Shown here: positions 8,956 through 16,958 of the stretch, piece after piece
Layout of the letters: the number at the start of each line of letters is the position of its first letter
How positions within the stretch are numbered: position 1 is the first letter of the stretch
Source of the DNA: Paenibacillus donghaensis
GTDB taxonomy: Bacteria > Bacillota > Bacilli > Paenibacillales > Paenibacillaceae
Reading direction: 5' to 3'
DNA: 64,000 nt
Assembly: GCF_002192415.1 (NCBI RefSeq)
Contig: NZ_CP021780.1
Span: 4,588,001 to 4,652,000, forward strand
The notes under the pieces: generated by a model
What the model was told of the DNA's origin: nothing
The model's input: only the letters and a program-made list of their open reading frames with translations
Database searches by the model: none
Position numbers and translations under genes: made by a program

Positions 8956-9340
8956 TTGTCCTCCCCCTTATCTGTATTAAATGCTCTAGCCGAAATAATT
9001 TCAATTTCGTCTACTATTTTCCCTGCCTCATCAGAAAGAACGGATGAAGTTGTATGAATACTATTAAGGTTAGAAGATGAGTTTTTGGTCGCTCCCATAA
9101 GCGAATAGCTTGATGCATTTAAGCTTTGCGTGATATGGGCTATTTCTGATATTAACTCTTTAATATGATTAGAACTTTAATTTAAGGAATTACCTACCCT
9201 GCTAATATCTTAACCCTGAAGATACATAGAAGCCAGTGTCTCCCTCCATGTAATTCGCGGCTATGCCAGCGTCAGTTATTACTTGTTGCCCTCTATCCAA
9301 AACATAATTAACTAACTGTATTTTGCTGCAATCCCCTTTT
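8952..9340 (-). pseudogene. Decayed frame upstream of, and once coupled to, the kinase gene
   Basis: On the minus strand one frame reads with few stops. It opens with ELKGDCSKIQLVNYVLDRGQ and ITDAGIAANYMEGDTGFYVS. After a frame change it continues as SSNHIKELISEIAHITQSLN through to EAGKIVDEIEIISARAFN, and stops exactly at the kinase start. The second half, with spaced Ser/Asn and Ile/Leu heptads, resembles the signalling helices of chemotaxis-type receptors, but no diagnostic hairpin tip is visible. I do not assign a function. It is probably a vanished third gene of the kinase operon. Confidence 0.4.
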
Positions 9341-9343
9341 AAT

Positions 9344-9406
9344 TCTATAATGTTGTAAGACTTTCAACACCGTCCAAAAGGGCAATTGGTATCTGCCCTT
9401 TTGGGC
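9344..9406 (-). promoter_or_regulatory. Candidate activator-dependent promoter, copy A (kinase operon)
   Basis: Reading leftwards: GCCCAAAAGGGC (9395-9406), 11 bp, GCCCTTTTGGAC (9372-9383), exactly 22 bp, then the -10 TATAGA (9344-9349). At the expected -35 position there is only a poor CGGTGT. Two dyads in phase just upstream of a weak -35 fit a promoter needing a bound activator. Copies B and C have the same geometry. Confidence 0.6.
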
Positions 9407-9575
9407 ATAAAAATCATGAAACTTTACGCATTCTACAAACGGTACATAATCCCTCTTTTTTTGAGTCAGCCAAAACGACTGAAAGACGGATCATCGGGAA
9501 ACACCTCAATTTCTGAATTAGATAATGAAAAAAATATCGTCTCCTCTTCACCCATGTGTTGCTCTATATATTTAT

Positions 9576-9637
9576 CTTATAGGATGGGAGAGTTTCCGGC
9601 ATCGTCCATAGGGGCGGACCGTATTGCCCTTTCGGGC
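9576..9637 (-). promoter_or_regulatory. Candidate activator-dependent promoter, copy B
   Basis: GCCCGAAAGGGC (9626-9637), 10 bp, GCCCCTATGGAC (9604-9615), 22 bp, then TATAAG (9576-9581). It matches copy C through the -10 and into the leader but now has no intact gene behind it before copy A. Confidence 0.6.
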
Positions 9638-9692
9638 AGCCTTTTAGACAGGATCACAATGCAGACACGTGCTACCAGGTTTATTGCAATTG

Positions 9693-9726
9693 CAAAAAAA
9701 GCACGCGAAAGAGTTCTTTCGCATGC
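9693..9726 (-). terminator. Terminator of the second MMPL gene
   Basis: On the minus strand GCATGCGAAAG, a four-base loop region, then CTTTCGCGTGC and TTTTTTT. It lies 65 bp after the MMPL stop and closely resembles the hairpin at 12115-12149. Confidence 0.85.
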
Positions 9727-9790
9727 TGCGCTTCCCATACAGATCACGTGCCAATAACACCTGTTCTCAAAGCGAGCTACCTTTATTTCT

Positions 9791-11998
9791 TCAGCCAAGA
9801 AGCCTGATTCTGGTTTCGTCCGCTGCATCCAGTCGTTTCAGCTCGACTGCCTTCATTACTTCCTCCCCCTCTACATCGAGGTTCGGCAGCAAGCGGTCCA
9901 GCCACTTCGGAAAATACCAGGCTGACTTCCCAAGCAAGGTCATAAGACCAGGTACAATAAGCATCCGGACTATAAAGGCGTCAAAGAGAACACCGAATGC
10001 AAGCGCCAATCCCATAACCTTGACCATAGGTTCGTCTGCCAGAATGAATCCGGTAAAGACGGCAACCATAATGAGTCCTGCTGCCGATACGACTCCGCCG
10101 CTGTGGCGGATACCGGCAAGAACGGACTTTTTGGCATCTCCGCTCTTCTTGAATTCCTCACGCATCCGGCTGACCAGGAATACTTCATAGTCCATCGCCA
10201 GACCGAACAGAACACCAACTACAATGATTGGCAGGAAATTAAACACCGGCGCTTCCGCATAGAATCCAAACAGCTTCTGGAAATGACCGTCTTGAACAAC
10301 ATAGGTGACAAATCCCAAGGTCGCACCAAGTGACAGGATGAATCCGAGCACTGCCTTGATCGGCACCAGAATCGAACGAAACACCAGCATTAGAAGTACA
10401 AAGGCCAAACCTACAATGATCAGGCAAAATTTAGGCAAGGCCTGGTTCAATTTCTGGGTGATATCGATATTGACAGCAGTGCTGCCGGTTACACCAATCT
10501 TGACATGATCCTGCTGCTCTATTTCCGTCGCCTTATCACGAATCAGGTGGACAAGATCTATCGTTTCCGAATCATTGGGTCCCGTTGCCGGCATGACGGT
10601 AATCAGCGACACCTTCCCGGAGGGTCCGGTCACTGCCGGGTTTACTGCAACGACATTCGGGTAGGTTTTCACTTCTTCAATCACTTTATGAAGATGGGCC
10701 GCAGCCTCTTCCCCGCCGTCCGTTTCGGCCAGAATAACTAACGGTCCATGGTACCCTTCACCGTAAGCTTCAGACAGAAGATCGTAGGCCCGGCGTTCGG
10801 TTTTATCCGGCGATTTATGCCCGTCATTGCCAAGACCCGTCTCCATGTGGAAGAACGGCAGAGCAATGGTTGCCAGCAGCGCTACACCCAGCACTACAGC
10901 CACTAAAGGCTGTCCGGTAACAAATCTTCCCCACAGATTGCCGCGGTTTGCCGGCTTCTGATTACTGGCAGTGTGCTTGGAACGTTTGACTGGTGCTTTA
11001 ATCCGGTTACCCAGCAGTTCCAGAATCGCCGGAACCACGAATATAGTCATCAATATAGCGGTGAATACACATAGCGCACCTGCCATGCCCATTGCACTAA
11101 GGAACGGTACCCCTACAAAGGAAAAGCCGAGTAGAGCAATAATAACGGTTACTCCTGCAAACACCACTGCACTCCCGGCTGTTCCGTTCGCAATGGCGAT
11201 TGCTTCCCGTCTTTCATATCCTTCAGCAAGCTGCTGGCGGTATCTGGCGATAATGAATAGCGCATAATCAATGCCAACAGCCAGACCAAGCATACCGGCT
11301 AGTGATAAAGCGAATGAAGGAATGTCAAACAGACTCGTTCCGATAATAATCAGCATAATCCCAAAGCCAAGTCCCAAAGCCGCCGTTAGGATCGGCAAGA
11401 CGCCGGTAAGGATAGAGCCAAGCGCTACCGCAAGGATCACAAGGGCCAGCAATACCCCGAGCGCTTCGGTCGGACTGCTGGTTGCCATTTTTACGTAACC
11501 GTCTCCGATTAATTCAGCCTGCCAGCCCGCATCCCGCAGACTTTCCGCAATCTCGGTGACCGAATCTTTTGATTCCTCTGTAACTTCATCACCTGGCACT
11601 TTATACGTAATTGTAGCATAGCCAATCGTGCTGTCCGCATTCAATGAATGGTTATCGTACGGACCAACCACCGAAGCAACCTCCTGATCTGCTGCAACTT
11701 CTTGGAGCTTGGCAACAATTAGCTGCTGCGCTGCTTCAGAGGATAGCGTTTCGTTCTCCGGAGCCTTCAGTACGAATTGGGTTTTGCCTTGATCACCCTG
11801 CGGGTTTGGAAATTCCTTTTCCATAACCTCCAGTGTTTTTTGCGAGGCAAGTCCGGGAATGCTAGTCTCCTCACCAAAATGAATTCCCATCGACAGCGCC
11901 ACAATAGCAGCAGCCACCAAAAGCGTAATGCTTCCCAGAAGGACTTTAATCCGGTTCTTCGCCGACCAAAATCCCAGCCGGTATAATATTTTTGCCAT
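9791..11998 (-). CDS. MMPL-family (RND superfamily) transporter
   Basis: 735 residues with the two-fold MmpL layout and membrane Asp-Tyr pairs in both halves (GLAVGIDYALFII and GLAMDYEVFLV). It is a paralogue of the exporter at 3912-6296; both end in PKWLDR-LPNLDVEG. This copy lacks the Ala-rich loop insert. The start is ATG 11998 after AAGAGGAGA. The gene is preceded by promoter copy C and followed by the two-component genes on the same strand, whose promoter (copy A) shares the same dyads. It is therefore likely the output of that regulatory system, perhaps exporting or resisting a membrane-active molecule (inference). Confidence 0.92.
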   Translation of the reverse strand: MAKILYRLGFWSAKNRIKVLLGSITLLVAAAIVALSMGIHFGEETSIPGLASQKTLEVMEKEFPNPQGDQGKTQFVLKAPENETLSSEAAQQLIVAKLQEVAADQEVASVVGPYDNHSLNADSTIGYATITYKVPGDEVTEESKDSVTEIAESLRDAGWQAELIGDGYVKMATSSPTEALGVLLALVILAVALGSILTGVLPILTAALGLGFGIMLIIIGTSLFDIPSFALSLAGMLGLAVGIDYALFIIARYRQQLAEGYERREAIAIANGTAGSAVVFAGVTVIIALLGFSFVGVPFLSAMGMAGALCVFTAILMTIFVVPAILELLGNRIKAPVKRSKHTASNQKPANRGNLWGRFVTGQPLVAVVLGVALLATIALPFFHMETGLGNDGHKSPDKTERRAYDLLSEAYGEGYHGPLVILAETDGGEEAAAHLHKVIEEVKTYPNVVAVNPAVTGPSGKVSLITVMPATGPNDSETIDLVHLIRDKATEIEQQDHVKIGVTGSTAVNIDITQKLNQALPKFCLIIVGLAFVLLMLVFRSILVPIKAVLGFILSLGATLGFVTYVVQDGHFQKLFGFYAEAPVFNFLPIIVVGVLFGLAMDYEVFLVSRMREEFKKSGDAKKSVLAGIRHSGGVVSAAGLIMVAVFTGFILADEPMVKVMGLALAFGVLFDAFIVRMLIVPGLMTLLGKSAWYFPKWLDRLLPNLDVEGEEVMKAVELKRLDAADETRIRLLG

Positions 11999-12044
11999 AC
12001 AGTATCTCTCCTCTTACACATAAGTTTTCTATATGCTTTTATCT

Positions 12045-12106
12045 TATAAATTCCAAGAGCTTTACACATCGTCCAAAAGGGCGGCAGAACTTGCCCCTTT
12101 GGGCAG
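12045..12106 (-). promoter_or_regulatory. Candidate activator-dependent promoter, copy C (MMPL gene)
   Basis: GCCCAAAGGGGC (12095-12106), 10 bp, GCCCTTTTGGAC (12073-12084), 22 bp, then TATAAG (12045-12050), about 45 bp before the MMPL start. The -35 position reads CGATGT, far from TTGACA, which suggests activator dependence. Confidence 0.65.
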
Positions 12107-12114
12107 CCCTTTAG

Positions 12115-12149
12115 ATAAAAAAGACATGCGAAAGTTATCTTTCGCATGC
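12115..12149 (-). terminator. Terminator upstream of promoter copy C
   Basis: Minus strand GCATGCGAAAG-ataa-CTTTCGCATG followed by TCTTTTTTAT. It closes whatever gene once ended here, now only a sulfatase fragment. Confidence 0.8.
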
Positions 12150-12297
12150 CTAGAAGTTGTACAGATAGTTTGTATACACTGCCTAACTGCAACTGGTCGT
12201 TAACAGATATCCCGAGCAAATTGGCTACTGTCGGCAGAATGTCGATCTGACCGCCTGTTCCATCCATGACGGCCTTGGGGCATCAACTCCGATAAAT
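12150..12297 (-). pseudogene. LtaS-like sulfatase fragment
   Basis: The frame reads DGTGGQIDILPTVANLLGI followed by SVNDQLQLGSVYKL. GGQIDILPT-NLLGI is characteristic of the C-terminal sulfatase domain of lipoteichoic-acid synthase-like phosphoglycerol transferases. Just upstream another frame reads FIGVDAPRPS, so there is a frameshift near 12265. Only about 50 of ~600 residues remain. Confidence 0.7.
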
Positions 12298-12305
12298 CAA
12301 GCTCC

Positions 12306-12491
12306 TCAAACCTTGCGTGGCATAGCCGAAACCACCGCGACGGGGTATCTCAGTTTGCGTCTATTCGATAGCAGCTTCTTCTCTCCCTGTCCCCACAATA
12401 GATAAGGCTTATCGTCATCATCAATAAATAAATCCGCATCAATGCTCTGACAGTTGTACTCATCCTTTGCGATCAACGGCCGTCTAAGCAT
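12306..12491 (-). pseudogene. Glycoside hydrolase family 43 fragment
   Basis: A 61-codon frame containing SIDADLFIDDDDKPYLLWG, the GH43 blade that carries the structural Asp (usually SIDPxxFxDDDGKxYL). The remaining ~250-450 residues are absent on both sides. It is a relic in the same scrap zone as the GH1, LtaS-like and aldo/keto reductase fragments. Confidence 0.75.
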
Positions 12492-12506
12492 ATCGATAAA
12501 GAAGTT

Positions 12507-13079
12507 TCAATCTAGAGTGTTCAGTATGGTATGAATAATACTTGTTAATTTCCCTTGATCCGTTGCTGTTTTTACCATCGTACGCAGTCCTAACCAGGCA
12601 TTCATTAAATAATGAGAAATGGCCTGAGGCTCCAGTGAAGCTCTAAGCTCACCTCTTTGCTGACCCGTCTGAACGAGGTCATATAACAACTTCTCCGTTT
12701 TTGAATAGCTATTTTCAACAAGGGATGCAACTTCGGGATCTAGTACTCCCAGCTCCACACCCGAATTAACAATGAAACATCCTTGAGGTTCTCCTTCTTT
12801 CCTCATTGAGGACTCTAGAAATTGCCGGATTAATTCCCTTACCGGTTCTTGCTTCTCAACCAAGAATCTCATTTTTTTGTATTGAGTAGATTCGTACCGT
12901 TGGAGTGCCTTCATATATAAGACGTGCTTATCACCAAAAGTATCATAGATACTTCTTCTGTGAATTCCCATAAAGTCTACTAAATCTTGCATTGAAGTTT
13001 TCTCGTAACCTTGCATCCAAAACAGTTGTATCGCTTTATCTAATACTTCATTAACTTCAAATTCTTTGGTTCTTGCCAA
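12507..13079 (-). CDS. TetR/AcrR-family transcriptional regulator
   Basis: About 190 residues. The N-terminal HTH is at residues ~20-50 (TSMQDLVDFMGIHRRSIYDTF), given here as positions because the motif is continuous with GDKHVLYMKAL. The helical C-terminal domain (CFIVNSGVELG, and DPEVASLVENSYSK) resembles YezE/AcuR-like regulators. TTG 13079 after GAGGTGA gives MARTKEFEV, the usual start of this subfamily; a longer frame to 13097 has no better signal. Such genes often control flanking oxidoreductases, here the OYE reductase or the broken aldo/keto reductase. Confidence 0.85.
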   Translation of the reverse strand: MARTKEFEVNEVLDKAIQLFWMQGYEKTSMQDLVDFMGIHRRSIYDTFGDKHVLYMKALQRYESTQYKKMRFLVEKQEPVRELIRQFLESSMRKEGEPQGCFIVNSGVELGVLDPEVASLVENSYSKTEKLLYDLVQTGQQRGELRASLEPQAISHYLMNAWLGLRTMVKTATDQGKLTSIIHTILNTLD

Positions 13080-13146
13080 TGTAATCACCTCAAGCAATCA
13101 TTATACATTTAAGTAAACGATCCGCAAACTAAAGTGTCAAACGTAA

Positions 13147-13177
13147 ATAAAATCAAGCAAGGTGCTTGATTTTATTC
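13147..13177. terminator. Bidirectional hairpin
   Basis: ATAAAATCAAGC and GCTTGATTTTAT form a 12-bp stem with A and T rich ends on both strands. It overlaps the last codons of the aldo/keto reductase remnant. Confidence 0.75.
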
Positions 13178-13475
13178 TTCGATATAATCGGTTTGCAGCC
13201 TTCTCAAACTATCCTCTACTGCTCGTTTGATCCAGTATTTTGAATTTCCAGATTGATTCTGTCCACCGCCCATGGGCATACCGCCTTTAGTGGCCAGAAT
13301 GACATTTTGTCTGCGTCCTTTTAGTAATTCTCCTCAAAATTTCTTCTGCTTGACCACTTGAATAGACATCCGCCGTATCGATTAGGTTAATCCCTCCAGC
13401 CAAAGCTTCATCCAGAATGGGGGCACAGTCCTTCTCCGTGTTGTTCCCCCACAAACCAAATGTACCTGTACCCAC
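13172..13475 (-). pseudogene. Aldo/keto reductase fragment with frameshift
   Basis: The first frame reads VGTGTFGLWGN, then LDEALAGGINLIDTADVYSS with GQAEEIL, the NADPH-dependent aldo/keto reductase start including the DTAxxY active-site motif. Near 13300 the frame changes and continues as NVILATKGGMPMGGG and AVEDSLRRLQTDYIEE, then stops. Both pieces join logically (ATKGG carries the catalytic Lys region). The last two thirds of the enzyme are missing, so it is nonfunctional. Confidence 0.85.
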
Positions 13476-13492
13476 TGATCAAAGGACTAATC

Positions 13493-14572
13493 TTAGCCCT
13501 TCTGCGATTCCACTTCTTTCAACGTAGGATAATCCGTATAACCCTTGCTTCCGGTCCCGAAGAATGTTGCGGGATCTGCTTCATTCAATGGAGCACCTTC
13601 TTTAAGCCGTTCTACTAAATCCGGATTAGCTAATGACCATGCACCGACGGGTACCATATCAGCCAAGCCATTATCAAGATCGATACTAAGATCTTCTAGA
13701 GCCCGTCCAGCCCGATTGACTAATAAGGGATTCGTCCAAATGGAACGAATTTCACGGAGCAGTTTTTCATTTCCAAGATGCATGACATGTAGGTAAGCTA
13801 AATCCAATTGAGCTAATTCTTTTACAAGGTAGAGATAAAGTTCAGGGCCTTGTTCACCATCTTGAATCCCACCAAGAGGTGTCCCTGGCGAAATACGGAA
13901 GCCTGTTCTTTCTGCTCCAATTTCTTCGACGATGGCTTTCGTGACTTCAATCGCAAAGCGAGCACGATTTTTTATAGATCCTCCATATTCATCCGTCCGT
14001 GTATTCGAATTTTCTCCGATAAATTGGTTAATCAGATATCCATTGGCTCCATGAATTTCAACGCCATCCGCACCGGCTTGAATAGCTGCTGCTGCTGCTT
14101 TTCGGAAATCGGCAATGGTCGTTTGAATATCTTCTTTACTTAACTCGCGCGGAACGGGTATGTCCTGCATTCCTGTAGCCGTAAACATTTCTACACCGGG
14201 TGCGATTGCAGATGGTGCAACGGCTTGACGATGATGTGCTGTATTGTCGGGGTGCGACATACGACCAGCATGCATTAATTGGATGTACATAAATCCACCT
14301 GCTTCATGCACCGCATCTGTAACCTTTTTCCATCCTTCAATATGCTTTTCAGTATAGATGCCAGGTGTCCATAAGTACCCTTGACCATCATCAGAAGGTT
14401 GTGTACCTTCACTAATAAGTAATCCCATAGAAGCTCTTTGAGCATAATAAAGGGAACTTAGTTCTCCCGGTGTACCATCTTCTTCCGCTCTGCTGCGTGT
14501 CATTGGTGCCATCGCTAAGCGATGTGGTAATTCCAGGTTTCCAATTTTCGTTTTACTCCATAATTTTTCCAT
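13493..14572 (-). CDS. Old-yellow-enzyme family NADH:flavin oxidoreductase / alkene reductase
   Basis: 359 residues, full length for the FMN-dependent OYE class. Seen are LAMAPMTRSRA near residue 20 (FMN contact), YIQLMHAGRMSHP, then HGANGYLINQFI near residue 180 with the substrate-binding His/Asn pair, and the C-terminal phosphate-binding VPVGAWSLANPDLV. Enzymes of this group reduce activated C=C bonds or nitro groups, as in NemA-type detoxification. It stands beside TetR genes and other oxidoreductases in the accessory zone. It appears intact, and its regulation by the TetR protein at 12507-13079 is an inference. Confidence 0.93.
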   Translation of the reverse strand: MEKLWSKTKIGNLELPHRLAMAPMTRSRAEEDGTPGELSSLYYAQRASMGLLISEGTQPSDDGQGYLWTPGIYTEKHIEGWKKVTDAVHEAGGFMYIQLMHAGRMSHPDNTAHHRQAVAPSAIAPGVEMFTATGMQDIPVPRELSKEDIQTTIADFRKAAAAAIQAGADGVEIHGANGYLINQFIGENSNTRTDEYGGSIKNRARFAIEVTKAIVEEIGAERTGFRISPGTPLGGIQDGEQGPELYLYLVKELAQLDLAYLHVMHLGNEKLLREIRSIWTNPLLVNRAGRALEDLSIDLDNGLADMVPVGAWSLANPDLVERLKEGAPLNEADPATFFGTGSKGYTDYPTLKEVESQKG

Positions 14573-14621
14573 TCTGATATTCTCCTCTTTAAATGAATTT
14601 ACACGGATATATTAATTCAAT

Positions 14622-14774
14622 TTAAAATTCTGAAATTATTGGATAGATTTGGCCTCTCAGATTGAAAACATAGTTCTGGTCAACAATACCTACCACTTCG
14701 TTGCTATCATAAAGCTCCACCATGAAGCCCGCCATTTGTTTGGCAGTGTGGTACTTAGGCATGTTTGCTTTGTA
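14622..14774 (-). pseudogene. Short-chain dehydrogenase, C-terminal piece cut off by an IS element
   Basis: Beginning at the IS target duplication the frame reads KANMPKYHTAKQMAGFMVEL, then YDSNEVVGIVDQNYVF and a stop at 14622. Joined to the piece at 16154-16758 after removal of the IS and one TTGTA copy, the frame is continuous (DYK-ANMPKY). It is therefore the lost C-terminus of that dehydrogenase. Confidence 0.85.
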
Positions 14775-16153
14775 ACTATAAATGAGCAAATTCGCTTCCA
14801 GTAAACTGTAAAATCAAAAAGAATAGAGACAAAGTGCTCTCCTTGTGTTAAAAAGTAGTCACCACAACACACTTTTTAGCCGAAGGAGAACTCACAATGT
14901 CCCATACCGCCATCGTACCTGATCATCAAATGCTTCGCAACTATTTATTGCAGCACCGGTTGCCTTTATATTTCTCTAAACCCGTGATGAATCATATCCT
15001 ATCTTACATGGCAGCAGCAACGTCCAAAGGATTTCGGGGTAAGGTCGTAGATCTAGCCGATTATAGCCCGTGTCACCGCACTGCTCTCGGGCACTTTTTG
15101 ACTCACGGGCACTGGGACGAAAGGATTCTTCAACATAAAGTGAAGCAAGAATCTATTCGTCATGTACTCCGCGAGTCCACACAAACGGCGGAGCCTCTAT
15201 TTGTGATTCATGATGATTCGATTTGCAAGAAGACCAAGCCTTCGTCACAGGCCAAGTCTCCCATCGAACAGACTGGATATCATCATTCGCATCTCGAAGG
15301 TAAAACCGTCTGGGGCCATCAGGTTCAGGCCACTATCGTACAATGTGGTGCAGCGGCATTGATTCATTCTATAGATCTATACGACAGAAAAAAAGTTCAT
15401 CCGGATGGCTCCGTCTATACTAAAATCGATCATGTGTGTGACATGGCTGCGACGATGCCTTTGCCTCCATATGGGGGATATGCGCTTGTCGATTCCTGGT
15501 TTACTTGCTCCCGGATCATTGACAGCTACGCGACTGCAGGATACCACCTGATTGGCGCTTTAAAAACCAATCGTATTCTCTATCCGCAAGGCATCCGGAT
15601 CTCGGTTCAGCATTTTGCCGCGCATGTGTCCAAAAAAGACGTTCACCTCGTGACCGTGAATGGTTCTTCGTACTGGACGTACCGATATGAGGGAGCCTTA
15701 AACGACATCCCGAATGCAGTCGTACTTCTCTGTTGGCCTGAGCAAGCCTTTGGTCAGCCGAAAGCTTTACGCGCCTTTTTGTGCACGAATGTGTCTTTAG
15801 AGACAGAGACGATTTGTACGTATTACAGCAAAAGATGGCCGATTGAAATCTTCTTTAGACAATCCAAAGGTAATTTAGGATTCGAGACGTATCAAGTTCG
15901 CTCGGCCACTGCGTTTATTCGTCTATGGGCACTACTCGCCTGGACACATTTGTTCTGTACCGTGGGGCTTGAACAGCCTTGTTCCTTTGGCGATGGGCTA
16001 CGCACCGTTCGCAAGCAAGTCAAACAAGATATCGCCCAGTTTATCTATGACTGCGGCCGAAAGAACATTCCTTTTCAAGTGATTCAAAAACGATTAAAAT
16101 TAGCATGATCTTTGATTTGGAATTTTTTGTATCCGTTTTTGCTCATTTATAGT
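14775..16153 (+). mobile_element. IS4-family insertion sequence, 1379 bp
   Basis: Ends are ACTATAAATGAGCAAA at 14775-14790 and its exact reverse complement at 16138-16153 (16-bp terminal inverted repeats). Both ends are flanked directly by TTGTA (14770-14774 and 16154-16158), a 5-bp target duplication. One transposase gene fills the element. The intact duplication and clean reading frame suggest recent insertion. Confidence 0.93.
14897..16108 (+). CDS. IS4-family transposase
   Basis: 403 residues of DDE type. The second acidic residue is in GYALVDSWFTCSR, and the third lies in the IS4 signature Y-x2-R-x3-E-x6-K, seen as YSKRWPIEIFFRQSK. The first is likely the Asp in FVIHDDSICKK. It catalyses excision and insertion of its own element. 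It is intact and starts at ATG 14897 after GAAGGAG. It resembles the IS701/IS4-like group, but the precise subgroup is not assigned. Confidence 0.92.
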   Translation: MSHTAIVPDHQMLRNYLLQHRLPLYFSKPVMNHILSYMAAATSKGFRGKVVDLADYSPCHRTALGHFLTHGHWDERILQHKVKQESIRHVLRESTQTAEPLFVIHDDSICKKTKPSSQAKSPIEQTGYHHSHLEGKTVWGHQVQATIVQCGAAALIHSIDLYDRKKVHPDGSVYTKIDHVCDMAATMPLPPYGGYALVDSWFTCSRIIDSYATAGYHLIGALKTNRILYPQGIRISVQHFAAHVSKKDVHLVTVNGSSYWTYRYEGALNDIPNAVVLLCWPEQAFGQPKALRAFLCTNVSLETETICTYYSKRWPIEIFFRQSKGNLGFETYQVRSATAFIRLWALLAWTHLFCTVGLEQPCSFGDGLRTVRKQVKQDIAQFIYDCGRKNIPFQVIQKRLKLA

Positions 16154-16758
16154 TTGTAATCAAATTCTTCAGCATCTATTGATTTCTTCACAAATTCCGT
16201 TTCGGTTATTGCAGGTGCTAAAACTTTTGCCTTTAATTTCGCACCTTTAAGCTCTAGTTCTTTTGCAAGCCCTTCGGTGAAGGCACTAACATAATATTTA
16301 GATGCAGAATAAGCAACACTCCCAACAGCAATGGCATATCCGAGTGCAGATGATACGTTAATTAACTGAGTTCCTTCTACATCAGCATAATCTCGCACAA
16401 ATAGTGTAGAAAGGATCGTCAAGGATTCGATGTTGACACGTAACATAGTTTCAACTTTATCTAAATTCTGGTCTGCTACAAAAGAAGCTTCACCAAGCCC
16501 GGCATTGTTAATCCAGGTCTCAATTTGGTATTCCTTTAAAGTGTTATACAGTGTATAGGCCTGTTCTGTAACAGACAGGTCACTTGAACAAACAATAACA
16601 TTTACATTAGAATCCATATCCTGAATTATTGATTTAAGCTCTTCTAATTTATCTAATCTTCTAGCTACCAGAATTAAGTTATTGCCACGTGCAGCAAACG
16701 CCAATGCCGTCTCATATCCAATTCCTGAGCTTGCTCCTGTAATCACTGTGTACTTCAT
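16154..16758 (-). pseudogene. Short-chain dehydrogenase, N-terminal piece interrupted by IS
   Basis: Starts MKYTVITGASSGIGYETALA with the Rossmann TGxxxGIG motif, NNAG (residues ~87-90) and the active-site YSASK preceded by the Ser of VSSALGYA. It is an NAD(P)-dependent oxidoreductase of DltE/YkvO-like type. After DYK the frame runs four bases into the IS and stops. About 45 C-terminal residues lie at 14622-14774. The catalytic residues remain, but substrate-loop and dimer contacts are lost, so it is probably inactive. Confidence 0.9.
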
Positions 16759-16958
16759 ATTATTCTCTCCCTTTCAATATAAATATTCTGATTTCGGACA
16801 ATTAAAGAATGATCATTCTAATTAGAACAGGAAAACTAAACTGTTAGATCTAACTTGTACTAAGTATATCAATTCTAGAACGATCGGTAAAGAATTTTTT
16901 AATGAAAGGTGAAAAACAATTGAGAAACACCCGATCTGTCATTTTAAATACTCTCGTA
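16759..16958. other. Intergenic, promoter-like AT-rich DNA
   Basis: Two hundred bases without a gene. Short dyads around GATCATTCTAATTAGAAC (16812-16829) may be an operator for the interrupted dehydrogenase. No clear terminator was seen. Confidence 0.3.

Larger units (their letters stand above)
9407..9790. other. Spacer between MMPL and kinase units carrying a duplicated leader
   Basis: Besides promoter copy B and the MMPL terminator, the DNA left of copy B (9520-9575) matches the MMPL leader downstream of copy C, including the AAGAGGAGA ribosome-binding site. The following codons are not MMPL. A 47-codon frame starts there on the minus strand (ATG near 9555) but has no recognisable content. 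It is best read as the leader of a deleted gene copy. Confidence 0.5.

Noticed and set aside
9386..9828. Overlapping frames between MMPL and kinase operons
   Set aside because: They run through promoter copies and a terminator and show no protein-like content.
14690..14872. 60-codon minus-strand frame across the IS left end
   Set aside because: It mixes IS and host DNA in a frame different from the rebuilt dehydrogenase.
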